A stretch of DNA of 5,446 nt from JAFGED01 sp964551295 (GTDB lineage: Bacteria; Chloroflexota; Anaerolineae; B4-G1): NCBI GenBank assembly GCA_964551295.1, contig CAZKDJ010000255.1, positions 1 through 5,446 of the forward strand, read 5' to 3'. Below, piece after piece: positions 1 to 5,446 of this stretch; positions within the stretch are counted from its first letter, which is position 1, and the number at the start of each line of letters is the position of its first letter. Below the pieces are notes generated by a model. The model was not told the DNA's origin, did no database searches, and saw nothing but the letters and a program-made list of their open reading frames with translations. Both the position numbers and the translations under genes were made by a program.

Positions 1-1929
1 ACCTTTCCTTCAGCATATTACAGCTGCGCCATCAACGACTACCTGTACTACAACGCTCATAACGGCATTGACTATGTGCTCCGCTATGACTATGTTCGTG
101 CTGCTGCGCTAGGTACGGTTGCGCGGGCCAATTGGGCTGATCCGAATCACCAAATCAGCTATGGCCTGCATGTGCGCATCGACCACGACGTCAACGGTGA
201 CCACAATACCGATTACCAGACCATCTATGGTCACATGAGTGTTCTACGTGTACAGATGGGAGACGAGATTCCCGCCGACACTGACGAATTCGCGCGCATC
301 ATTGGCATCAGCGGCAATACAGGTGGGTCATCCGGCCCTCACCTCCACTTCGAGGTGCGAAACGCCGCCGGAGTTGCTGTGGACCCTTACGGTCCAGACC
401 GCAACCCTGATCACAAGCTGTGGATTAAGCTTCCTTCCATTGATCCGCACGTCATCTACACCTCTGGCGACCACCCGCTTGCTGTCCCTCCCATCGTCGA
501 GGATGAGCCGGGTTACATTACCATTGATGATGGTGATACTGGCTTTATCGAGAATCCTGCCGGTTGTTGGACGACAAACAATACTTCCGGCTGGTCAGGC
601 GATCATCGCCACCGGAATGTGCCAAATGGTGACTGCACGGCCAGGTGGAACTTTCCCGCCAATCACCCCGGACGTTATCACGTCTTCATCCACATCCCCA
701 ATGATAATGTGCCGCTCAACAGCCGGGACATAACAGTGGATGCAGCCCGGTACACTATTCGCCATACCGTCTCTCGCTCACATCCGCAAGACAAGACCGA
801 GGACATTGCCGTCGTGGATCAATGGGTCTATCCCAACAACTATCATGCTTCCCGCTGGGTGTACGCTGGCAGTTACTACTTTGACACAAACCCGTATGGC
901 ACAGACTACGTTCTGTTGGAGTCGGAGACGTTGAGTGCTACCGGCACCCTGGCGGCGGATGCTGTACGGTTTGCGCCTGTAGTTTATCGTATCTACTTGC
1001 CGCTAGTGACGAAGCGCTGGCCCCCGATTCCCGACATTCCGGTGCTGAACGCGATCTACAATCCTGATGAGGACGGCAACTACACGGTGACTTGGCAAGC
1101 GGCCTACCTGGCCGACACCTACGTCCTGCAAGAAGCGACCAACCCGAGTTTCAGCGGTGCGGTGACGCGCTACTCTGGCGCGGGGACGGCGTGGTCGGCG
1201 ACCAACAAAGCGGTGAACACGTACTACTACCGCGTCAAGGCCCGCAATTCCTGGGGCGACAGCGGTTGGAGCAACGTCGAGCGGACCTCAGTGTTGCCCC
1301 CGGCCGGTTGGCAGACCATCGCCAGCCAGAGCTTTGAGGGCGTGTTCCCCGGCGAATGGATCGTTTTCGACAACGACGGATCAACCGGCGGGGAGTACTA
1401 TTGGAACGATCGAACCTGTCGCCCCTACGCGGGCAGTTACAGTGGGTGGGGTGTGGGAGGCGGCGCTCAAGGGGCAGCGTTGAGTTGTGGGAGCGCCTAT
1501 CCCCACAACACCAGTAGCTGGATGGTATATGGGCCTTTCGATCTAGAGGATGCCATTGCTGGCGAACTCGCGTTCAAACTGTGGCTCTATACCGAGCCGG
1601 AAAACGACTATGTATTCCGGGGCGCTTCGGTGAATGGCGTTAACTTTTACGGTTATGCCACTTCAGGCAACACCCAGGGTTGGGTAGACAAGAACCTGGA
1701 TCTAGCCAATATGCCCACACTGGGCAACCTGCTAGGGGAATCCCAGGTATGGGTGGCGTTGATCTTTTCCAGCAACAGTTCGATGAACTACACTGAGGGC
1801 GGCTACGTGGACAACGTTTTGCTGCGGGAATGTCTGAGAGGGCCTTGTCCCAGTGGGAACGACCTATCTTTTGCCTCTGAAGACGATCGTATCGTAGAAA
1901 TTCCCATGACGGTGACGCGGAACCGGTAA
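1..1929 (+). CDS. Exported M23-family metallopeptidase with golvesin-like, Fn3-like and MAM-like domains (5' end missing)
   Basis: The frame is open from the first base of the window, so the true start lies upstream; the GTG at 76 falls inside the peptidase domain, after its first zinc motif. Numbering codons from base 1, the M23 fold keeps H20-N-G-I-D24 (zinc ligands), Y-G-H78 and H114-L-H116, the full set for LytM/lysostaphin-type endopeptidases that cut peptidoglycan cross-links. A golvesin-like (Golvesin/Xly CBD-like) domain follows at about 172-325, ending in ADAVRF. Next come a YLPLVTK linker (332-338), an Fn3-like domain (about 345-435) and a MAM/InhA-like beta-sandwich (about 436-608) ending GGYVDNVLL, then a 34-residue tail. 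The signal peptide would be in the missing part. The peptidase shape is clear; peptidoglycan as substrate is inferred from the family, and binding of cell-wall or extracellular glycan by the later domains is a guess. It is the gene of the first, incomplete cassette. Confidence 0.9.
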   Translation, partial: TFPSAYYSCAINDYLYYNAHNGIDYVLRYDYVRAAALGTVARANWADPNHQISYGLHVRIDHDVNGDHNTDYQTIYGHMSVLRVQMGDEIPADTDEFARIIGISGNTGGSSGPHLHFEVRNAAGVAVDPYGPDRNPDHKLWIKLPSIDPHVIYTSGDHPLAVPPIVEDEPGYITIDDGDTGFIENPAGCWTTNNTSGWSGDHRHRNVPNGDCTARWNFPANHPGRYHVFIHIPNDNVPLNSRDITVDAARYTIRHTVSRSHPQDKTEDIAVVDQWVYPNNYHASRWVYAGSYYFDTNPYGTDYVLLESETLSATGTLAADAVRFAPVVYRIYLPLVTKRWPPIPDIPVLNAIYNPDEDGNYTVTWQAAYLADTYVLQEATNPSFSGAVTRYSGAGTAWSATNKAVNTYYYRVKARNSWGDSGWSNVERTSVLPPAGWQTIASQSFEGVFPGEWIVFDNDGSTGGEYYWNDRTCRPYAGSYSGWGVGGGAQGAALSCGSAYPHNTSSWMVYGPFDLEDAIAGELAFKLWLYTEPENDYVFRGASVNGVNFYGYATSGNTQGWVDKNLDLANMPTLGNLLGESQVWVALIFSSNSSMNYTEGGYVDNVLLRECLRGPCPSGNDLSFASEDDRIVEIPMTVTRNR

Positions 1930-2079
1930 AGCATTGGCTTGGGGGCAGGCGGCCGCCCAACACCGGTTGGAGCCGACCGGGCCTAGCGGCCCGCGCATAT
2001 CGGCAGGCTCACGCGCATTGAGTGTGTCTCGTGGCGTGGGCTGCATTCCCGCACCCGGCCCGGCGGCTCAACCAAATCG
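1..2079 (+). mobile_element. Integron gene cassette, 3' portion (5' end outside window)
   Basis: This is the part of a cassette that lies in the window: the end of the M23 gene and the attC that follows it, up to the G of the G|TT crossover point at 2079/2080. The R'' box of this cassette is GCCCAAC (1955-1961). By the cassette rule, its left end outside the window should read GTTGGGC or close to it. At least 2.08 kb is already visible, so this too is a long cassette. Confidence 0.8.
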
Positions 2080-2085
2080 TTACAC
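1955..2085 (+). other. attC: attC recombination site 1 (131 bp)
   Basis: R'' is GCCCAAC (1955-1961, matching RYYYAAC) and R' is GTTACAC (2079-2085, matching GTTRRRY at all but the fifth base). Inside them, L'' at 1965-1983 (GGTTGGAGCCGACCGGGCC) pairs over 17 consecutive base pairs with L' at 2057-2073 (GGCCCGGCGGCTCAACC). It leaves just two bases unpaired, one G at 1969 or 1970 and A1976. Known attC sites such as those of aadA cassettes leave two unpaired bases in L'' with the same six-base-pair spacing. The unpaired spacers between R and L are 3 and 5 bases, and the variable terminal part holds an extra hairpin (GCCCGCGC at 1989-1996 with GCGTGGGC at 2034-2041). The site begins 26 bases after the stop of the preceding gene. 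R'' and R' are not complementary here because R' belongs to the next cassette, as expected in an array. Recombination by IntI would use the folded bottom strand. Confidence 0.92.
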
Positions 2086-2090
2086 GGCGC
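2079..2090 (+). repeat. Left copy of the 12-base cassette-end inverted repeat
   Basis: GTTACACGGCGC is the exact reverse complement of 5308-5319. It holds the R' box of the first attC plus five further bases. The match continues imperfectly if one base is gapped (CATGGGA here against TCTCATT on the other side). Crossover would be between G2079 and T2080. Confidence 0.9.
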
Positions 2091-2125
2091 ATGGGAAAGT
2101 CGATCATATCCAAACTCACAAAACG

Positions 2126-2132
2126 AAAGGAG
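2126..2132 (+). promoter_or_regulatory. Ribosome binding site for the propeller gene
   Basis: AAAGGAG sits six bases before the ATG at 2139. It decides the start: the frame stays open upstream to a GTG at 2022, but that start would lie inside the first attC and has no such site. Confidence 0.85.
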
Positions 2133-2138
2133 CAAAAG

Positions 2139-3620
2139 ATGAAACACATAAGTAAACCTGTCCGTATTCTGTTGGGCGTGTTAGCCGTGGTCATACTGAC
2201 CGCTGCGGTAGGGTTAATCAGCGGCACCCTACCTAGTCTGGGTGAATGGAAATCTCTACTTTCTCCCTTGGCACCGCCACCCTCGGAAAGAGCGGCGCAA
2301 GGGCTCCAAACACCGCCATTGGGAACCCCCGTGCCTTTACCTGAGAAACAAGAGACATCCCAGCCTACCGCTACGGCCCGATCGACAGTGCCTCCTCCAG
2401 ATGGCTGGCCTAAAGATGTACCGTGGCCACCACCGACACCGACGCCCCGCATGCCGAAACCGACACCTACACGCCCGCCCAGCCTGGCCCCCCTCGGCTC
2501 CCCCCCGGCTGACCAACAGGCCCTATACTACGTGGCCGACAACGCCGGTTACTCGGAGTTGCACGTGATGGGAATGAATGAGCGAGAGAAAAGGCAGTCA
2601 GAATTCAGGGTAGCCGTTGTTCTACCATACGAGGACATCTTGACAGGCTTGCATTCCTCGCCAGACGGCAAGTACCTGGCCTTAGAATTCTGCTTGGGGC
2701 CACAGGACAACTTGCTACTTGTCATGGAACGCACATCGGGTCGCATATGGTGCCCTCTTGGCGAGCAAGAGCAATGCCTGGGAGGTTTCTGGGACTGGAC
2801 GAAGGACAATCAACTGCTGTTTCGACCAACTGCGGGCAATCAACTTGAAGGCGTGATTCCAGGTGGCGCCTTGCTAGTGGACATTAATACGGGCCGATAC
2901 AGCCAGTTGGACTTACCGACTTCTCCGGATGGTGTCTATTCGTATGCTCACAATGTATCGCTAAGCCCGGAGGACACCAAAGTTGCATATACTGTCACCT
3001 ATTTCGAGGAAGACAAAGAAATCAGTGAAGCCTGGACAATGCGAATGAACGGTGAGGATAGGCAGGTAGTGTGCAAGATGGAAGGTGTAATTAGCACCCT
3101 TTCTTGGTCTCCTGTTGGCGAGCAGTTAATCTACTTTTTTCGTCCCGGTACTCTAACTGCTTCCTCCGACCCGTCTGAACTGTGGCTGATAAACTCCGAC
3201 GGGACTGACAGCAGGCTTTTAGCAAATCAAACACGCGATGCTAGCGACGGGATCTATGGCCCAGCATGGTCTCCTGATGGTCGCTATGTTGCCTTCGTGC
3301 AAGTAGATGACCATGCTCTTTATCTCAATGATTGGCAAAGATTGGGAACCAATGTCTACGTTGCGGATACAACCACAGGGAAAATTGCTCGCCTTTCTAT
3401 GTTCAAGGAGCGCAACAACTACCTACCAACTTGGTCCCCGGATGGTAGATTCGTGGCTTTTGTGTCTACCGGCAGGTTGGAAGAGGAAACCCTCTACAGT
3501 GAAGTATGGGTAGCCAGCGCTGACGGCAGCCAGCTCTATGCTGTTTCGGAAACGGCAAAGCTGCACAGTGCCCTGGCCTGGCTGCCCTCCTTGTTGTCGC
3601 AGAGAGGAAAGGAACGATGA
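2139..3620 (+). CDS. TolB-like WD40/PD40 beta-propeller protein, membrane-anchored or secreted
   Basis: The product is 493 residues. A short basic start and one hydrophobic segment (about 8-29) act as signal peptide or membrane anchor; there is no lipobox. Residues about 43-123 form a Pro/Thr-rich, probably extended stalk (PTPTPRMPKPTPTRPP). The rest is a propeller with PD40/TolB-type blades, seen at SPDGKYLALE (174), WDWTKDNQLLF (218), LSPEDTKVAY (275), WSPVGEQLIYF (323), WSPDGRYVAFV (377), WSPDGRFVAFV (432) and a worn copy near LAWLP (479). Such propellers usually bind proteins or small ligands and have no catalytic residues of their own; no peptidase domain follows, so this is not a DPP4/acyl-peptide-hydrolase type enzyme. 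It lies first in the cassette, 60 bases from its left end, and its TGA overlaps the next gene's ATG. That arrangement suggests co-translation and perhaps a shared role at the cell surface. It is not the TolB of a Tol-Pal system: no tol/pal neighbours. Confidence 0.88.
   Translation: MKHISKPVRILLGVLAVVILTAAVGLISGTLPSLGEWKSLLSPLAPPPSERAAQGLQTPPLGTPVPLPEKQETSQPTATARSTVPPPDGWPKDVPWPPPTPTPRMPKPTPTRPPSLAPLGSPPADQQALYYVADNAGYSELHVMGMNEREKRQSEFRVAVVLPYEDILTGLHSSPDGKYLALEFCLGPQDNLLLVMERTSGRIWCPLGEQEQCLGGFWDWTKDNQLLFRPTAGNQLEGVIPGGALLVDINTGRYSQLDLPTSPDGVYSYAHNVSLSPEDTKVAYTVTYFEEDKEISEAWTMRMNGEDRQVVCKMEGVISTLSWSPVGEQLIYFFRPGTLTASSDPSELWLINSDGTDSRLLANQTRDASDGIYGPAWSPDGRYVAFVQVDDHALYLNDWQRLGTNVYVADTTTGKIARLSMFKERNNYLPTWSPDGRFVAFVSTGRLEEETLYSEVWVASADGSQLYAVSETAKLHSALAWLPSLLSQRGKER
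3602..3613 (+). promoter_or_regulatory. Ribosome binding site for the second M23 gene
   Basis: The purine run GAGAGGAAAGGA lies inside the last codons of the propeller gene, three bases before the ATG at 3617. GAGAGGA within it has the better spacing, eight bases. Together with the ATGA overlap it supports translational coupling of the two genes. Confidence 0.75.
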
Positions 3621-5242
3621 AATGGAAAGCCAGCATCATTGTTTTCTTGACCCTTGTTCTGGCAACAGCGGCACTGTTGGCTCCCACTCCGTCTAGCCGG
3701 CTTCACGCCGGTGGGATCAAATTGCGCCCTCCATTTGAAGGAACGTATCGCACTGTGGCATATTTTGATCACGACGAGCCAAGCTATGGAGTCGGGGCAG
3801 ATGGCCACATCCAGATTTACAATGGAGAACGGGTACCATCCTCTTACGCTAACAAAACAGGGGAGCCATACCCTTATGATGGGCACGACGGGTGGGATTG
3901 GTCCATGAACACCGGAACAGACGTGCTGGCGGCTGCCGCCGGAGAGGTCGTGGTTTCGCAGGATAACATGGGTTGTTACGGGCACACGATTATCATTGAC
4001 CATAGCAATGGCTACTACACAATGTACTCTCACCTGAATCAGCGTTTAGTCGGAACCAATATTTCAGTCATGGCCGGTCAGCACATAGGAGAGAGTGGAA
4101 GCTCCGTTGGTCCTGGCTGTACCCCCGTCGGCGCTCACCTACATTTCGGTGTGCGTCACGGTGGCCATGCCGACACTACCTACGCCGTTGATCCCTTCGG
4201 CTGGCGTGGCGCAGGGCGCGATCCTCTGTTCAACTACAATGGCAAGACCTCTACTTGCCTGTGGCGCAGCAGTGACGAAGACCCAATCTCGTGCGCCGAT
4301 ACCATCGTAGAAGACGCAGGTGCCGGCACCCACGCTTTTCCCCAGGCCAACTGGCAGGTCAGCAATCGCGGCAATGGCTACCACACGTACTATCGGAGCA
4401 ACATGGCGACAGAATACGACTATCACCACTGGTCGACATCTGCGCTGCCCAACCCCCTCAGGCCAGGCCCGGCCAAGGTGTATGTCTTTGTGCCCGAGGA
4501 CCCTGACGACTCGGCGGGACCCTCGCTCAGCCAGCACGTCACCTACGGCATCTGGACTGCCAGTGGCTGGCAATACGCGACGGTGGATCAGAGCGCATAC
4601 GTGAATCAGTGGGCTCCGCTAGGGACGTTCGTGCTCAACGATCATGGAGAAGTGTCTACATCGGCCCACACTGGCGAAGGAACCGGCACGCGGTGGGTGA
4701 TGGCAGATGCAGTCAAGTGGCGTCAGTACCACGTCGATCTTCCGGTAACGTTGAAAAACCATTGTACTTTGCGTTATGGGGAGCTTGTAGTCAATGGCAA
4801 CTTTGACACAGGAGACGACACGGGGTGGACGACCAGTCGCACCAACGGTCCGGAGCCAATCGTCGATCCCGATTATGGCATGGCCTGGATGGGACGATAC
4901 GATTTCAACCAGGATGTCATGTATCAGACCGTATGTCCAGCCACGCCAGCCGACTATGCCACGCTTTCCTTTTGGTGGTGGGTGGCGAGTGACGACACGC
5001 CTTATACCGATGTCGATTACTTGTACGTGTATCTGCGAGATACAGAGGATAACCTGCTGTATCCAGAGCCCTTGGTCACTCTCACGAACCTCAGTCCACA
5101 AGGGCAATGGTACGTCGAGGACGTCGACTTGCAGGCATACGTGGGACAGCCAATGCGTATATCCTTCGAGGCGAGCAACGACGGTAGTTATCCAACGAGT
5201 TTCTGGATCGACGACGTGAGTTTTGGTGTGTACGACTGGTAG
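3617..5242 (+). CDS. Secreted M23-family metallopeptidase with golvesin-like and C-terminal carbohydrate-binding-like domains
   Basis: The product is 541 residues. A signal peptide (hydrophobic stretch about 7-22) may be cut after LHA (residue 31). The M23 domain (about 80-205) has H90-D-G-W-D94, Y-S-H139 and H174-L-H176: zinc ligands H90, D94 and H176, with H139 and H174 as the catalytic-side histidines. It should therefore be active; peptidoglycan endopeptidase activity is known for the family but not shown here. Residues about 213-369 form a golvesin-like domain (VTYGIW, ATVDQ, W-x-x-LGTFVL, ADAVKW). A YHVDLPVTLKN linker and a beta-sandwich with NGNF (393-396) and WIDDVSF (530-536) follow, like CBM4/9 or MAM-type modules. 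Cys120/168, 214/226 and 383/440 could form disulfides outside the cell. The order matches the gene at the left of the window, but that one adds an Fn3-like domain. The start is fixed by the RBS and the ATGA overlap. Confidence 0.93.
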   Translation: MKWKASIIVFLTLVLATAALLAPTPSSRLHAGGIKLRPPFEGTYRTVAYFDHDEPSYGVGADGHIQIYNGERVPSSYANKTGEPYPYDGHDGWDWSMNTGTDVLAAAAGEVVVSQDNMGCYGHTIIIDHSNGYYTMYSHLNQRLVGTNISVMAGQHIGESGSSVGPGCTPVGAHLHFGVRHGGHADTTYAVDPFGWRGAGRDPLFNYNGKTSTCLWRSSDEDPISCADTIVEDAGAGTHAFPQANWQVSNRGNGYHTYYRSNMATEYDYHHWSTSALPNPLRPGPAKVYVFVPEDPDDSAGPSLSQHVTYGIWTASGWQYATVDQSAYVNQWAPLGTFVLNDHGEVSTSAHTGEGTGTRWVMADAVKWRQYHVDLPVTLKNHCTLRYGELVVNGNFDTGDDTGWTTSRTNGPEPIVDPDYGMAWMGRYDFNQDVMYQTVCPATPADYATLSFWWWVASDDTPYTDVDYLYVYLRDTEDNLLYPEPLVTLTNLSPQGQWYVEDVDLQAYVGQPMRISFEASNDGSYPTSFWIDDVSFGVYDW

Positions 5243-5265
5243 CGCAGGTCGTCGATTTCGAACGT

Positions 5266-5290
5266 GGAAAGGCAAACGACGGGCTTTTCC
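5266..5290 (+). terminator. Hairpin after the second M23 gene, possible terminator
   Basis: GGAAAGGC (5266-5273) pairs with GCTTTTCC (5283-5290) over eight base pairs including one G-U, with a nine-base loop, 24 bases after the stop codon. There is no U-run after the stem, so intrinsic termination is uncertain. It could instead protect the mRNA 3' end. It lies before the attC arms and is not part of them. Confidence 0.35.
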
Positions 5291-5307
5291 CTATCCGGCT
5301 TCTCATT

Positions 5308-5319
5308 GCGCCGTGTAAC
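5308..5319 (-). repeat. Right copy of the 12-base cassette-end inverted repeat
   Basis: GCGCCGTGTAAC is the exact reverse complement of 2079-2090. It contains the R'' box GTGTAAC of the second attC, with five matching bases outside it. The pair encloses the propeller and M23 genes. Confidence 0.9.
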
Positions 5320-5446
5320 CAATCACTGCACCTGACCCACGCCTTCGGCGCTCCGGGTATCGCGGCTTTTTTGCATTTGTTGGGAGTTGGCGTATAGTGG
5401 ATCGCAGCGGCTCAGTCGGCGCGGGCAGGTGAGTTCCACCGTTAGC
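5313..5446 (+). other. attC: attC recombination site 2 (134 bp or slightly more)
   Basis: R'' is GTGTAAC (5313-5319) and R' begins GTTAGC (5441-5446), where the window stops. L'' at 5325-5338 (ACTGCACCTGACCC) pairs over 12 base pairs with L' at 5423-5434 (GGGCAGGTGAGT), leaving only G5328 and A5335 unpaired. These are the same two bases, at the same six-base-pair spacing, as in the first site. The stem continues past one A-C mismatch as CGCC (5340-5343) with GGCG (5418-5421). The spacers are five bases (CAATC) and six bases (TCCACC), the usual size. The variable terminal part is about 75-85 bases. It differs in sequence from the first site, so the shared feature is the fold, not a copied repeat. 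Confidence 0.9.
5371..5398 (+). promoter_or_regulatory. Possible sigma-70-type promoter inside the second attC
   Basis: TATAGT (5393-5398) matches the -10 consensus at five of six bases. TTGCAT (5371-5376), 16 bases upstream, is a weak -35 match (first three bases). If used, it would drive the next cassette's gene, which begins beyond the window. This is a visual match only. Confidence 0.3.

Larger units (their letters stand above)
2080..5441 (+). mobile_element. Complete two-gene integron cassette (3,362 bp)
   Basis: The cassette runs from the TT of the first R' box to the G of the second. It contains a propeller protein gene, an M23 peptidase gene overlapping it by four bases, a hairpin, and nearly all of its attC. 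Its start TTACACGGCGC and its R'' region GCGCCGTGTAA are reverse complements, the signature of a cassette whose two ends form one attC in the circle. Most described cassettes are about 0.5-1 kb with one gene, so this is unusually large. Both genes face the same way as the attC, the normal orientation for expression from an upstream cassette promoter. No integrase gene lies in the window, so whether the array is chromosomal or mobile cannot be said. Confidence 0.87.

Noticed and set aside
76..78. GTG at 76 as the true start of the first gene
   Set aside because: The frame is open to base 1 and the codons before it encode the HNGIDY zinc motif of the M23 domain, so the start is outside the window.
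1948..1957. Ten-base palindrome GGCGGCCGCC as an operator
   Set aside because: It overlaps the R'' box of the first attC and is short for GC-rich DNA; no second copy near a promoter.
2080..2110. Promoter TTACAC with CATATC before the propeller gene
   Set aside because: Both boxes match the consensus poorly and the spacing is about 19 bases. TTACAC is explained as the R' box.
2022..2138. Longer version of the propeller gene starting at GTG 2022
   Set aside because: These codons overlap the L' arm and R' box of the first attC, have no ribosome site, and put 39 polar residues before a clear signal/anchor segment. ATG 2139 has AAAGGAG six bases ahead.
4619..5275. 218-codon open frame on the minus strand (also 3536-4033, 4139-4573 and 2009-2452 minus)
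   Set aside because: They lie opposite well-supported genes with recognisable domains, have no ribosome sites or recognisable products, and are explained as shadows of GC-rich coding DNA.
5340..5372. Intrinsic terminator: CGCC-TTC-GGCG hairpin with T6 at 5367-5372
   Set aside because: The stem is only four pairs, its loop is three bases, and 16 bases separate it from the T-run. The same CGCC also pairs in the attC stem.
1..5446. Integrase gene, insertion sequence, CRISPR array, tRNA or rRNA
   Set aside because: None found: no tyrosine recombinase or transposase motifs in any frame, no regularly spaced repeats, no tRNA-like cloverleaf.

Overview
This window reads as a stretch of an integron gene-cassette array from a bacterium that is probably a member of the Chloroflexota (Anaerolineae-like). 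The integron call rests on two attC-type recombination sites in the same orientation, one after each coding block. Each has core boxes plus inner arms that pair perfectly except for two unpaired bases set six paired bases apart. The taxonomic guess is weaker. It rests on long exported proteins with M23 peptidase plus golvesin-like domains, a 'YLPLV' linker, and a Pro/Thr-rich stalk before a WD40-like propeller, all common in that phylum. No integrase gene, rRNA or tRNA is present to confirm the host.

Layout: bases 1-1929 hold the 3' part of a large gene for an exported M23 metallopeptidase-like protein (M23, golvesin-like, Fn3-like and MAM-like domains), cut by the left window edge. The first attC (1955-2085) follows 26 bases after its stop. 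The next cassette runs from 2080 to 5441 (3,362 bp) and carries two translationally coupled genes: a membrane-anchored or secreted TolB/WD40-like beta-propeller protein (2139-3620), and a second secreted M23 plus golvesin-like protein (3617-5242) whose start overlaps the preceding stop as ATGA. A hairpin (5266-5290) and a second attC (5313 to the window end) close this cassette. The final GTTAGC marks the start of the next cassette.

The two ends of the two-gene cassette carry an exact 12-base inverted repeat (2079-2090 and 5308-5319). This is what a cassette should show, because its first bases and its R'' box come together to form one attC when it is circular. All three proteins appear to act outside the cytoplasm. 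The two M23 proteins keep all expected zinc and catalytic residues and share the order M23, golvesin-like, linker, C-terminal beta-sandwich. The array therefore seems to carry a set of related envelope- or matrix-acting proteins, not the small soluble hypotheticals usual for cassettes. Their substrates cannot be read from the sequence.
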